A stretch of 64,000 nt of DNA from Saprospiraceae bacterium. GTDB taxonomy: Bacteria > Bacteroidota > Bacteroidia > Chitinophagales > Saprospiraceae. Positions within the stretch are counted from its first letter, which is position 1, and the number at the start of each line of letters is the position of its first letter. Below, piece after piece: positions 19,008-28,177 of this stretch. The notes beneath the pieces were generated by a model that worked only from the letters and a program-made list of their open reading frames with translations, was not told the origin of the DNA and made no database searches. Position numbers and translations under genes: made by a program. The stretch spans positions 89,934 to 153,933 of the forward strand of contig JADKGI010000015.1 of NCBI GenBank assembly GCA_016722285.1, in the 5' to 3' direction.

Positions 19008-19245
19008 GATTAACGAATATTGAAGACAGAATTTATCTTTCTCATTCGAAAATCAGCATTCGTTGATCATCAATCATCATTCAAAATAAATATTGATTAA
19101 CGAATATTAAAGCCTGAATAAAATTTTCCAATTCCAAAATCTGCATTCGTTGATCATCATTCTTCACTCATCATTCAAAATAAAATAATGATTCAAGAAT
19201 ATCGAATAATGAATTCCGAATATATCTTTCTCCTTTGAAATTAAT
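19008..19245. repeat. Degenerate tandem repeat, about 90-bp unit, 2.5 copies
   Basis: GATTAACGAATATT occurs at 19008 and 19095, and a weaker form GATTCAAGAATATC at 19190. Each full unit also holds GCATTCGTTGATCATCA and TCATTCAAAATAAA. The block fills the gap between the convergent aminotransferase and DsrE-like genes and codes for nothing visible. It resembles the GAATATCGAATAATGAAT-type spacers common in Bacteroidota genomes. Confidence 0.65.
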
Positions 19246-19260
19246 TATTTGTTTTGCGCT

Positions 19261-19740
19261 TTAAATAAACAGCATATGCGTTCCTTCACCTGATCCTTGC
19301 TTATAAAAGTCACCTACAGTAAGAACCCCATCCAACTCTTCAATCAGATCTTCTTTGGTATAGTGAAACATATCCATGGCCAGTTTGCAAGCCCATAATT
19401 TTACTCCTGATGCGCTGAGTATTTCTACAAATTCCCGGACATCCGGCATATCAATTTTCTCCATTTCCCTTTTCATCATGGTCGTTGCAAGTGCCTCCAT
19501 GCCGGGAAGACCACCGAGCATAGTGGGCATATGCATTGCCGGATTGCCTACTGTGGCGGTATGAAGATGATCGAGTTTCTTATTGTGGATTGCTTCCAGG
19601 CCAAAAAATGTAAAGAAAATTTCAGCCTCTATACCTTCCATTCTGGCTCCATTGGCCAGTACAAAACATGCGTACACATTTTCGAGAGTCGCTTTGGATA
19701 AGATGATCATCATCTTTTTTACTTCTCCATTATTTTTCAT
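19261..19740 (-). CDS. DsrE/DsrF-like sulfur-relay protein
   Basis: A 159-residue protein of the DsrE/DsrF-like (DsrE2-type) family, small cytoplasmic proteins that carry persulfide sulfur. It shows MMIILSKATLENVYACFVLANGARMEGIEAEIFFTF-type beta-alpha-beta opening (residues 10-45), a Met- and Gly-rich loop (MHMPTMLGGLPGM) and a conserved cysteine in LWACKLAMDMF near residue 126 that would be the sulfur acceptor. It lies 28 bp downstream of the TusE-like gene in the same operon as SQR, which supports a role in handling sulfur from sulfide oxidation. ATG 19740 is used; an internal Met at residue 10 or 11 is possible. Confidence 0.85.
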   Translation of the reverse strand: MKNNGEVKKMMIILSKATLENVYACFVLANGARMEGIEAEIFFTFFGLEAIHNKKLDHLHTATVGNPAMHMPTMLGGLPGMEALATTMMKREMEKIDMPDVREFVEILSASGVKLWACKLAMDMFHYTKEDLIEELDGVLTVGDFYKQGSGEGTHMLFI

Positions 19741-19768
19741 TTTTATATTATTTTGTGTTAAATAAAAA

Positions 19769-20077
19769 TCAGATACAACTTACAGGTTTTGGAATGCCGG
19801 CAATTTTTGTAGCTGTTTTAAGTGGTGCCATAGGAAATAAACTGTAAAATTCCTTAATGTCAACTACCCCGCTCTTACCTATTTTACGGATACTAAGTGG
19901 TGTTTCTTTTTTATACTCCGACTGAATATAATTCAGCACTTCCCAATGCCGGGGAGAAAGTGAAATATTGTTTTCTGCAGCAATAGCTTCTGCAATGCTC
20001 TTGTCCCACTGACCGAATTCAGTTAAAAAACCTTCTTCGGTTACTGAGATGGTTTTACCGGCTATCATCTTGTCCAT
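19769..20077 (-). CDS. tusE: TusE/DsrC-family sulfur-transfer protein
   Basis: A 102-residue protein of the DsrC/TusE family, with QWDKSIAEAIAAENNI, LSPRHWEVLNYIQSEY and the C-terminal arm AGIPKPVSCI. The penultimate cysteine, the sulfur-carrying residue, is present. The second cysteine of true DsrC (about ten residues earlier) is replaced by Thr in KTATKI. It is therefore TusE-like, a persulfide relay protein, not a dissimilatory sulfite reductase substrate. It sits between SQR (27 bp upstream) and the DsrE-like gene. No dsrAB is visible in the window, consistent with this reading. Confidence 0.88.
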   Translation of the reverse strand: MDKMIAGKTISVTEEGFLTEFGQWDKSIAEAIAAENNISLSPRHWEVLNYIQSEYKKETPLSIRKIGKSGVVDIKEFYSLFPMAPLKTATKIAGIPKPVSCI

Positions 20078-20104
20078 GTGTGTTAAAAATTTATTGTTAT
20101 TGAA

Positions 20105-21343
20105 TTAATTATAATCTTTTCCTGCTTCATTCATTTTGGCAGATACAAAAGGTATCGGCCGGGCCTTGAGCAGCATATTCCAATATACCCATTTAAAAGC
20201 CAATTTACCCCAGTGGTTAAAACGGGATTCCTTCAGCAATCTTAAAGGTCCGATACCGGCTATTGGAAATGTTCCTGTGACAGGTTCATGATCATAGTTG
20301 AAGTCGATCAGCAATGCCTTGCCATTCCCCGTTTCTATGAAGCAGTTGGAGTGTCCGTCAAATTCCTGTTCCAATTTCTGCCCTTTAATATAGCTGATAA
20401 TATTTTCTGTGAGTATTTCTGCTTCGAAGTGTACTACGGACCCGGCCTTGGATGTAGGTACATTGGTGGCATCGCCGATCACAAAAATATCAGGGTAGTT
20501 TTTAGATTGAAGTGTTCCTTTATCTGTTGGAATAAAATTAAGTTCATCACCCAATCCAGACAATTCTATGACCTGACTTCCTTTATTGGTAGGTACTGTA
20601 ACAAGTAAATCGAAGGGAACTGATTTTCCACCATAGTCATTGATGGTTTTGTTTTCATTGTCCACAGATTCAATTGCAAAATCTGTTTCAATCATTATAT
20701 TTTTTTCGCTCAATAAATAATTCAGAGCTTCCGTACATTTTGGTTTAGTAAAGGCACCACTTAATGGTGTTACATAAGTGATGTCCACCTTGTCCCGCAT
20801 ACCTTTGTCCTTAAAAAAACTATCAGCAAGAAATGCAAATTCAAGAGGCGCAACAGGACATTTGATAGGCATCTCGGTGATATGAACGACCAGTTTACCT
20901 CCCTCCCAGGTTTTAAGTTTATCTCTCAGTGCTTTGGCTCCTTCAAAATTATAAAATGTAAATATGCTCTTATCCCATTCTGATCCATGCATGCCTTCCG
21001 TTTCACCTGGATCGATATCAGATCCTGTGGCTACAATCAAGATATCATATGATATCGAACTTCCGTCAGAAAGTAAAATACTCTTGTCTTCGGGCTGTAT
21101 TTTTTTGGCAGCCTGATTTATAAATTCAACACCTTTGGGAATAAATTTTGAAATAGGTTTTACTATATCTTCAGGTTTGTACTGATCAAAAGGCAGAAAC
21201 AAAAATCCCGGCTGATAATAGTGCTCTTTTTTATCATCAACTATAGTTATATTCCACAATTTTCTGTCAAGTTCTTTGGAAAGGTGCTTGGCCATCATCG
21301 TTCCGCCGGTTCCTGCACCTAAGATTACTAATCTTTTCATCAT
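20105..21343 (-). CDS. sqr: Sulfide:quinone oxidoreductase
   Basis: FAD-dependent pyridine-nucleotide-disulfide-type reductase, 412 residues, that oxidises sulfide to polysulfide or persulfide and passes electrons to quinone at the membrane. The FAD-binding motif LGAGTGGTMMAKHL is at residues 8-21, and a second motif LIVATGSDIDPG near 102. FVIGDATNVPTSKAG at 287-301 is the terminal FAD motif. Cys162 (IKCPVAP) and Cys334 (SNCFIE) are placed like the redox-active pair of SQRs; Cys203 (PKCTE) may be the third. The C-terminal region with LAFKWVYWNMLL could be the amphipathic membrane anchor. First gene of a three-gene operon with TusE- and DsrE-like proteins. Confidence 0.9.
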   Translation of the reverse strand: MMKRLVILGAGTGGTMMAKHLSKELDRKLWNITIVDDKKEHYYQPGFLFLPFDQYKPEDIVKPISKFIPKGVEFINQAAKKIQPEDKSILLSDGSSISYDILIVATGSDIDPGETEGMHGSEWDKSIFTFYNFEGAKALRDKLKTWEGGKLVVHITEMPIKCPVAPLEFAFLADSFFKDKGMRDKVDITYVTPLSGAFTKPKCTEALNYLLSEKNIMIETDFAIESVDNENKTINDYGGKSVPFDLLVTVPTNKGSQVIELSGLGDELNFIPTDKGTLQSKNYPDIFVIGDATNVPTSKAGSVVHFEAEILTENIISYIKGQKLEQEFDGHSNCFIETGNGKALLIDFNYDHEPVTGTFPIAGIGPLRLLKESRFNHWGKLAFKWVYWNMLLKARPIPFVSAKMNEAGKDYN

Positions 21344-21358
21344 GTTTATTTTACACTA

Positions 21359-21366
21359 CAAAGGTA
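21359..21366 (-). promoter_or_regulatory. -7 element for the sqr operon
   Basis: TACCTTTG on the minus strand matches the Bacteroidota TAnnTTTG element, 15 bp before the sqr start codon. No clear TTTG -33 element is seen at the expected spacing. Confidence 0.45.
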
Positions 21367-21543
21367 CCCTGAATAATAAGTATATAAGGTGACCTTGGTT
21401 ACATATAGCAATGATATAGATTAATATTTTAAAATAAAATAATGCAATGTGAAGTAAAAACTGAAGAATTGAAATAAAATTTGGAAAAAAGAAATATTAC
21501 TTTGATTTTATCAAGCCCATGATAAAAAATAAACCTGGTACTT

Positions 21544-22089
21544 CTAATCAAATAGTCCAATTTGTTTTATTGCAAATCTGTCCGGATTTTCCAGAGCAAG
21601 TAATTTTTGTTTGATGTCCAGCCCTAAAGCAAAACCTGTCAGGCTACCGTCACTTCCTATCACCCTATGGCATGGAATGATGATGGGTATCGGATTCTGC
21701 CCATTGGCAGAAGCAGCAGCTCTTATACATAATGGATCACCCAGTCTTGCAGCAAGTTGAGTATATGATATAGTGTTTCCATAAGGTATTTTTAATAGAT
21801 CTGTCCACACGCGATTAGCAAAATCACTGTGGTCTCCGGTGTCAAATTCAAGGTCAAAGGCGGTACGCTCTCCTATAAAATATTCATTCAACTGACAGAG
21901 AGTCGCTCTGGTGAATTGATTTTCTTTACTTTTTGGAACAAATTCGCCGATCAGTTTTATAGCTTTTAGCCCTTTTCCTGAAGCTACAATGCATAAGTCT
22001 CCGATCAATGTATGAACGATTTCAATAAAATCGTTTTCCGATATTTCTTCAGGTGTCAGATACTTTGATCTTTCTTTCCTACGAGCCAT
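21544..22089 (-). CDS. ogt: Methylated-DNA-protein-cysteine methyltransferase
   Basis: DNA repair protein that removes alkyl groups from O6-alkylguanine by irreversible transfer to its own cysteine. The active-site motif IIIPCHRVIGSDGSLTGF is intact, as is the wing region IPYGNTISYTQLAARLG with the DNA-binding helix and arginine finger region IRAAASANGQNP. The frame is open from 22137, but the start at 22089 (MARRKERSKY) gives a typical size of about 181 residues and overlaps the upstream antiporter gene by only 11 bp, so it is preferred. Translational coupling with that gene is possible. Confidence 0.9.
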   Translation of the reverse strand: MARRKERSKYLTPEEISENDFIEIVHTLIGDLCIVASGKGLKAIKLIGEFVPKSKENQFTRATLCQLNEYFIGERTAFDLEFDTGDHSDFANRVWTDLLKIPYGNTISYTQLAARLGDPLCIRAAASANGQNPIPIIIPCHRVIGSDGSLTGFALGLDIKQKLLALENPDRFAIKQIGLFD

Positions 22090-24238
22090 CTTTGTCATTT
22101 TTTCCCAGATTAAATATACTTTCAATCCCCTTCCCAATGGTTTCTATCCCTTTTAATATCGGGCCACCTGTTATATCTTCATATTGCTCAGAAACATAGT
22201 TGAAACTATGTTGTCTTGGATAAACCATTATTTTACTATTGTGTTCAAAATGCTTTTCAAGTCTCGAAGGCCAGTTCTCCATTACATTCAGAAATGAAAC
22301 AGACCCTTTTCTTGCAGTAATTATTAATAACATATCTTCAGCAAATATATCTTCTGACAACGTCGGGACATCATCCCAAAGGTCAAATTTCTTATATAAA
22401 ATATTGGTTTTAAATGGAAATTTTTTGATCCTTTGTTCTATAGCTTGTCTTGTTTTTTGCTCAGCTAATAATATCAGCGGAATACTCAATTCTTTGGAAA
22501 GCATGGTAAACTTAGATATCCAAACTTCAAATCCGTTTTCCAACTCCGACAATGGTGGTGCAAAGAGAAGAATTCTTTTAAGCGAAATCAATGGTTTTTC
22601 AAGATTGCTGATAAATACGGTTTTATCTGAATTGGCCAAAACAGTATCGAGTTTTTCACCCATAATTTTTTCGATGAAGGCCATTCTCTGGGGCCAACCA
22701 ATAATAACGATATCTGACATAATTTCTCTCGCTATCCTCGATATACCACTCATAGCATTGTGATCGATTGTCGTTATTATATTTACATTTGTTTCCGAAG
22801 CAGACCCTTGCTGGACATATTGCTCCAGTTTAGTTTTTGACTTTTTCAGATTCAATTCAGCAGTGCCATCATTGGCTATGACACTCAAAACAGAAATTGG
22901 ATTAGGTGATTTTTTATCCTTGATCAACATCGCCAGTTCTAAGTTTTTGTCAATATTCTCCAGATTCGCTACAGGTAGCAATATATGTTCATAAGACTTA
23001 TCAGCCGTTACACTTCCCGGCAGAGCATCTGTATTGCCGGATACAATGATTTGCCTCGCTGCTTTCTCTGTAACAAATGAAGCGACTACACAAGTAATTA
23101 AGATAAGTATTATTGTACCATTCAGAATATTTTCATCCAAAATATTTTTATTAAAACCAACCAATATTATGGCCAGGGTGGCAGCTGCGTGTGAGCTGCT
23201 CAATCCAAAAATAAGTTGTCTCTGAGAAGACGAAAAACCAAATGAAACCTGAGTAAGCCATGCTGCAACCCATTTGCCTGCTAAAGCTACCACAGTAAGC
23301 GTGCCTGCTACGATCAGGGCAGTGCTGCCTTTCATGATCACCCCTATATCCACCGCCATACCCACTGAAATCAAAAAGAAGGGAATAAATAAAGCGTTGC
23401 CAATAAATTCAATGCGGTTCATCAGAGCTGACGAATGAGGAATCAATTTGTTAAGGGCAAGGCCGGCTGCAAATGCGCCAATAATCTTTTCAAGACCGGC
23501 AACTTCGGCCAAAAAGGCGGCAAAAAACACCACTGAAAGTACAAAAATATAATGGGCGTGCTTTTCGCTCTCAAGCTTGCTGAAAAACCATTTGGCAATT
23601 TTTGGAATTATAAAAAACATGACTGCTGTAAAGATGACCAGAGATATAATTAATCTGGTCCAGAAATGAGCGTTGAGGTTTCCCTGGACATTGCTCAGTA
23701 TGACAGCCAAAATGATCAATACGGCAGCATCTGTCAATATAGTACCTCCAACCGAAACAGCTACTGCCTGATTTTTTGTTATACCGAAACGACTGACTAT
23801 CGGATATGATACGAGCGTATGGGTAGCAAACATGCTGGCTGTAAGAAAACTGGCATTAAAATCATATCCAAGGACATAATAACACATTGGAAATCCTATA
23901 GAAATCGGGATACTAAAAGTAAAAAAACCAAATAACAGACTTTTGTTTCTATTGGCTTTGAACTCACTCATCTCCAACTCCAAACCGGCTATAAACATAA
24001 TATATAGCAGTCCAATTGTAGAAAACAATTCAACAGCGGATGTCTTTTCGAGAACATTAAATCCATAAGGACCTATGATAACACCCGAAATAATGAGGCC
24101 TATAATACCTGGAAAGTTGAGTCGTTTGAGAACAATGGGGGAAAGCAGAATGATAAAAAGAATTAATGAAAATATAAGCACAGGATTACTGAGAGGTAAC
24201 CTAAATTCATGCCCAAAATGTTCAAAAAAGTCATTCAT
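22079..24238 (-). CDS. Kef/CPA2-type cation:proton antiporter with C-terminal stress-like domain
   Basis: A 719-residue inner-membrane protein. Residues about 20-400 hold around 12 hydrophobic segments typical of the Na+/H+ exchanger family, with GLIISGVIIGPYGFN, LLYIMFIAGLELEM, the motif GGTILTDAAVLIILAV (membrane Asp), and GAFAAGLALNKLIPHS. Residues about 415-700 form a soluble domain with HILLPVANLENIDKNLELA and PISVLSVIANDG, resembling tandem universal-stress-protein folds. No TrkA-N Rossmann motif is seen. Probably exchanges K+ or Na+ for protons, with nucleotide-responsive regulation by the C-terminal domain (inference). First gene of a pair with ogt. Confidence 0.88.
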   Translation of the reverse strand: MNDFFEHFGHEFRLPLSNPVLIFSLILFIILLSPIVLKRLNFPGIIGLIISGVIIGPYGFNVLEKTSAVELFSTIGLLYIMFIAGLELEMSEFKANRNKSLLFGFFTFSIPISIGFPMCYYVLGYDFNASFLTASMFATHTLVSYPIVSRFGITKNQAVAVSVGGTILTDAAVLIILAVILSNVQGNLNAHFWTRLIISLVIFTAVMFFIIPKIAKWFFSKLESEKHAHYIFVLSVVFFAAFLAEVAGLEKIIGAFAAGLALNKLIPHSSALMNRIEFIGNALFIPFFLISVGMAVDIGVIMKGSTALIVAGTLTVVALAGKWVAAWLTQVSFGFSSSQRQLIFGLSSSHAAATLAIILVGFNKNILDENILNGTIILILITCVVASFVTEKAARQIIVSGNTDALPGSVTADKSYEHILLPVANLENIDKNLELAMLIKDKKSPNPISVLSVIANDGTAELNLKKSKTKLEQYVQQGSASETNVNIITTIDHNAMSGISRIAREIMSDIVIIGWPQRMAFIEKIMGEKLDTVLANSDKTVFISNLEKPLISLKRILLFAPPLSELENGFEVWISKFTMLSKELSIPLILLAEQKTRQAIEQRIKKFPFKTNILYKKFDLWDDVPTLSEDIFAEDMLLIITARKGSVSFLNVMENWPSRLEKHFEHNSKIMVYPRQHSFNYVSEQYEDITGGPILKGIETIGKGIESIFNLGKNDKDGS

Positions 24239-24328
24239 CCTTGTTCAACATTGAATAGTTAAAAGTTAATAACATCAAATAAATACTGAAAGATAAGGGA
24301 AATGACTTTTAACCCGAATTATAAAGTA

Positions 24329-24336
24329 CAAAGATA
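24329..24336 (-). promoter_or_regulatory. -7 element for the antiporter gene
   Basis: TATCTTTG on the minus strand fits TAnnTTTG and lies about 90 bp upstream of the antiporter start codon. Confidence 0.4.
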
Positions 24337-24503
24337 TATCAATATTATTTAGCCATCAGAAAACCAAAGATGATTCTGATTTTTACAGATACAAAATAAT
24401 TCTAATTTGACAATAAAAACGCAATTAGCAGTGTTTTATTAAATATAACAAAATCACTTCCTGGTGTGAAGCCATATTATTGCTTGGTTTAAAGTAATTT
24501 TGC

Positions 24504-24511
24504 TATTTTTG
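24504..24511 (+). promoter_or_regulatory. -7 element for the DUF2723 gene
   Basis: TATTTTTG fits TAnnTTTG, 33 bp before the ATG at 24545. An upstream ATTG lies at about 24479-24482, one or two bases further than the usual spacing. Confidence 0.45.
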
Positions 24512-24544
24512 CGACTTCAATTTAAATAATATATATTTCATCAT

Positions 24545-27500
24545 ATGCAATCATTGAAAAAAGTATCCAATATCTCAGGTATTCTCGTTTTATTGATCAG
24601 TTTCATAGTTTATTACAATTCTGTAGAGCGCACTGGCAGTCTTTGGGATTGCGGCGAGTTTATTTTAGGTGCCTACAAATTGCAGGTTGTACACCCGCCC
24701 GGGGCAGGGCTTTTTGTATTAGTAGGAAGGATATTTGCCTGGTTGGGATCTGTATTTTCTGATGATCCTGCCGATATTGCATTTTCCGTAAATCTTATGT
24801 CGGCCATTTGTACATCAGTGGGGGCAATGATGATAGCATGGACGACAATCATGTTTGGAAAACTGGCATTGGTAGGAAAAGAGATTGAAACCACCATACC
24901 TCAAAATATAGCACTTGGTTTTGCAGGTCTTGCAGCTGGATTAGCAACAGCTTTTTCGACATCGATCTGGTTTTCAGCAGTAGAAGGAGAGGTATATGGG
25001 ATGTCCACGATGTTTACAGCAATGACCCTTTGGGCTGCAACCAAATATTATTATTTAAAAGATAAAGACGAAGCCAACAGATGGTTGGTTTTGAGTCTCT
25101 TTGTGAGTGGTATGTCGGTAGGAGTCCATCTCCTGAGCATATTATCGCTACCGGCTGTGGCTTTGTTGGTATATTATAAAAACTATAAAGATCACAATCT
25201 GAAAGGAGCGATCATAGCAATGGCTTTGGGAGTAGTTGGTATCATATTTATCATGAAAATTGTTATCGTGGGCATACCTTCATTATGGCAAAGCCTGGAG
25301 TTACTTTTTGTCAATTCCTTCGGATTACCTATTCACTCCGGTCTTTTACCCACCTTACTGATCATTATAGGGCTTTCATATTTTGCTCTGAAGTATGCTC
25401 ACAAAAAAGGTAACCAATTACTCCAGATAGCTGCCATCTCTGCTGTACTGATCATTGTTTCTTTTTCTACCATAGGCGTGGTGGTCATCAGAGCAAATAC
25501 AGATACACCGGTAAATATGAATGTACCGAGTGATGCCATGAGACTTCTTCCATATCTCAACAGAGAGCAGTACGGCGAAAGACCACTAATATCTGGTCCT
25601 CATTACGATGCGACACCAAAAGACGTCACACGCACGCCCAGATATGGCCGGGTAGGAAACAAATATGAAATTGTTGATGAGAAATATGACTATGTCTATG
25701 ATCAGCGGGATAAGATCCTGTTTCCCCGGATAGGCCATACGGATCAGGGACGCCCGGATTTGCACAGGATGTGGCGCGAAGCTCTCAATGGCAACAGCAA
25801 AGGAAAACCATCCATGGGGTATAATCTCCAGTTTTTATTTCACTACCAGATAGGGTGGATGTATGCACGGTATTTTATGTGGAACTTTGTTGGCAGACAG
25901 ACTGCGGAACAGGGATATTTCCCCTGGGATATCTCCAAAGGTCACTGGCAATCCGGTATCACACCTATCGATGAGGCAAGACTATATAAAACTGATAAAC
26001 TTCCCGATGCTATAAAAAATGACGAATCAAGAAATAGCTATTATTTTCTGCCACTTATTTTTGGATTACTGGGACTCATTTTCCACTATATTAAAAAAAG
26101 AGAGGAATTTATCGTTTTACTGATCCTTTTTGTCATTACCGGAATCGGTATCATCATATATTCCAACCAACCTCCCAATGAACCTCGTGAAAGAGATTAT
26201 GTCCTTGTCGGGTCATTCATGACTTTTTGTATCTGGATAGGTATGGGTGTACTAGCACTGTATTATTATCTTTCGCAAAAATTGAACGGTATTGCACCGG
26301 CTCTGATTGCCGGTATTCTGGTGATTTCAGCTCCCATTATTATGGGATTTCAGAATTTTGATGACTCCGGACGTAAGGATATCAAAGCATCAAGGGATTA
26401 TGCAAGCAATTTTCTAAATAGTGTGCAACCCAATGCGATTATATTTACCTATGGCGATAATGATACTTATCCACTATGGTATGCCCAGGAAGTTGAAAAT
26501 ATCAGAACCGATGTCAGGGTGGTAAATCTGAGTTTGATTGCAGTTGATTGGTATATCAATAAGCTGAGATACAGAGTAAATAATTCAGCTCCTTTAAAAC
26601 TGACACTAACAGAGGATGAGTATCGGGGTAAAAACAGAAACCAGATATTTTTTGCCAATCCGGGAGGTGAGGACTTGTCATTGCCAATCAATGTATTTGA
26701 GGCTTTGAGACGTATCAGAGATCCTCAATATACCATACAAGGGCAAACATTTATAAACAGCAGAAATTTTTATCTGCCCGTTGACAGAGAAAAATATACT
26801 AAACTTGGTTTTCAACCCAATATAGATTCATCAGAATGGGTAGATAATATTATGTTCAGGTTCTCTCCGGATATGGGATCATTTACCAAAGATGATCTGG
26901 CCGTTTTGGATTTAATCGCTTCTAATTTTTATGAAAGGCCGATATATTTTGCCATTACCTGCCAGTCAACCAAATTATTGGGACTCAATGATTATGTAGA
27001 AATGGAAGGTTTAGGTCTTAGAGTATCTCCAACGAGTGTCAGAGTAAGATCACAACTACCCGGCATCTATGGATTTGGAGACATTGAAGAAAATAAGGTG
27101 TACGATAATGTCATGACCAAATGGAAATGGGGTAATTTTGATAAACAAAAACTTTTTGTTGATAAAAGCTATATGGCTGAGATTCAGGCTATGAAACTGG
27201 TTATGCTAAGGGCAGCTTTAGAGTTTGACAGAAAAGGAGAAAAGAAGAAGGCATCAGATATGGTCAACAAATACTTCGAGGCTTTTCCAAACATGAACTT
27301 TCCGTATGACTCTGGTGTCATGCCATTTATCAATGTACTTATCGATGTCAAAGACTTTGAATCAGCCAAAAAGCAATTGCGCATCCTGGCTGAAGAAACC
27401 AGGCAGTATATTGAGTTTTACGAATCTCAGACAGATAAAAAAGTATTTGAGAGTTTCGGACAGGACTATCAATACAGAATCAGTGCTGCTCAGGATGTAA

Positions 27501-27595
27501 TGGAAAACGCCAAAAAGGTGGAAGATCCGGCTTTCGAAAAAGAGATGTCTGCCAAACTTTCAAAATTTATAAAAGCTCCGGCGCCTATGAATTAA
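24545..27595 (+). CDS. DUF2723 / GT117-family membrane protein
   Basis: A 1,016-residue integral membrane protein of the DUF2723 family, classed as glycosyltransferase family 117 and widespread in Bacteroidota. The N-terminal signature DCGEFILGAYKLQVVHPPGAGLFVLVGRIFAWLG (quoted from two adjoining blocks, residues 35-70) is typical: acidic DCGEF and the HPPGAG loop, comparable to the first periplasmic loop of GT-C transferases. Several hydrophobic segments follow up to residue about 320 and again near 500-610. Residues 620-1,016 are soluble and include TYGDNDTYPLWYAQEVENI, typical of the family. Probable role: transfer of sugars to envelope proteins or lipids from a lipid-linked donor (inference from family). 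It stands alone with its own promoter. Confidence 0.85.
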   Translation: MQSLKKVSNISGILVLLISFIVYYNSVERTGSLWDCGEFILGAYKLQVVHPPGAGLFVLVGRIFAWLGSVFSDDPADIAFSVNLMSAICTSVGAMMIAWTTIMFGKLALVGKEIETTIPQNIALGFAGLAAGLATAFSTSIWFSAVEGEVYGMSTMFTAMTLWAATKYYYLKDKDEANRWLVLSLFVSGMSVGVHLLSILSLPAVALLVYYKNYKDHNLKGAIIAMALGVVGIIFIMKIVIVGIPSLWQSLELLFVNSFGLPIHSGLLPTLLIIIGLSYFALKYAHKKGNQLLQIAAISAVLIIVSFSTIGVVVIRANTDTPVNMNVPSDAMRLLPYLNREQYGERPLISGPHYDATPKDVTRTPRYGRVGNKYEIVDEKYDYVYDQRDKILFPRIGHTDQGRPDLHRMWREALNGNSKGKPSMGYNLQFLFHYQIGWMYARYFMWNFVGRQTAEQGYFPWDISKGHWQSGITPIDEARLYKTDKLPDAIKNDESRNSYYFLPLIFGLLGLIFHYIKKREEFIVLLILFVITGIGIIIYSNQPPNEPRERDYVLVGSFMTFCIWIGMGVLALYYYLSQKLNGIAPALIAGILVISAPIIMGFQNFDDSGRKDIKASRDYASNFLNSVQPNAIIFTYGDNDTYPLWYAQEVENIRTDVRVVNLSLIAVDWYINKLRYRVNNSAPLKLTLTEDEYRGKNRNQIFFANPGGEDLSLPINVFEALRRIRDPQYTIQGQTFINSRNFYLPVDREKYTKLGFQPNIDSSEWVDNIMFRFSPDMGSFTKDDLAVLDLIASNFYERPIYFAITCQSTKLLGLNDYVEMEGLGLRVSPTSVRVRSQLPGIYGFGDIEENKVYDNVMTKWKWGNFDKQKLFVDKSYMAEIQAMKLVMLRAALEFDRKGEKKKASDMVNKYFEAFPNMNFPYDSGVMPFINVLIDVKDFESAKKQLRILAEETRQYIEFYESQTDKKVFESFGQDYQYRISAAQDVMENAKKVEDPAFEKEMSAKLSKFIKAPAPMN

Positions 27596-27643
27596 ATTAA
27601 AGTCATAAGAAATTAAATTGTAAACAGATAAATCCATAGATAA

Positions 27644-28075
27644 ATGATAATCTCCATTGGTTCGGATCATGCCGGTTATGAGTATAAAGAATTTATTGTT
27701 AGGGTGTTGAAAAAAGAAGATCATACTGTTATTGACAGAGGGCCATCCAGTTCGGCATCGGTGGATTATCCTGATTTTGCACATCCTGTCTCATCAGATG
27801 TGGAGAGTAAAAAAGCAGATTGTGGCATCCTGATCTGTGGGAGTGGAAATGGAGTTTGCATTACTGCCAACAAACACGCAGGAATCCGGGCGGCTTTATG
27901 CTGGACAACAGAATTAGCTGGACTGGCCAGAAAACACAATGATGCCAATATACTATGCATTCCCGCAAGATTTATCAGCAAGAGATTGACAGGAAATATT
28001 GTGAGAGCTTTCCTCAATAATAACTTTGAGGGAGGAAGACACCTTACCAGAGTGAATAAAATTGCTTGTCAATAG
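27644..28075 (+). CDS. rpiB: Ribose-5-phosphate isomerase B
   Basis: Interconverts ribulose-5-phosphate and ribose-5-phosphate in the pentose phosphate pathway. The 143-residue protein has the LacAB_rpiB signatures ISIGSDHAGYEYKE at the N-terminus, ILICGSGNGVCITANKH with the catalytic cysteine near residue 65, GIRAALCW, and KHNDANILCIPARF. Length and motif order are standard. It lies 48 bp after the DUF2723 gene and could be co-transcribed. Confidence 0.93.
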   Translation: MIISIGSDHAGYEYKEFIVRVLKKEDHTVIDRGPSSSASVDYPDFAHPVSSDVESKKADCGILICGSGNGVCITANKHAGIRAALCWTTELAGLARKHNDANILCIPARFISKRLTGNIVRAFLNNNFEGGRHLTRVNKIACQ

Positions 28076-28177
28076 TAATATGAAAATCAAACTGTAACAT
28101 TTTATTTAACACATGGTCCATTTCTGTTATTACCATTTTACACTATACTTGTTATCCTTCCTGAAAACTATTCCAAA

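Larger units (their letters stand above)
24239..24544. other. Divergent intergenic region with promoters for both sides
   Basis: No gene is seen in these 306 bp between the antiporter (minus) and the DUF2723 gene (plus). TATCTTTG at 24329-24336 on the minus strand and TATTTTTG at 24504-24511 on the plus strand match the Bacteroidota -7 consensus. The rest is AT-rich without repeats. Confidence 0.6.

Noticed and set aside
19008..19245. Small RNA or ORF in the 90-bp tandem repeat block
   Set aside because: No long ORF and no conserved structure other than the repeat itself; listed as a repeat only.
21506..21527. Terminator for ogt: hairpin TTTTATCA / TGATAAAA
   Set aside because: The stem is almost entirely A-T and there is no T tract after it in the minus-strand direction, so it is not convincing.
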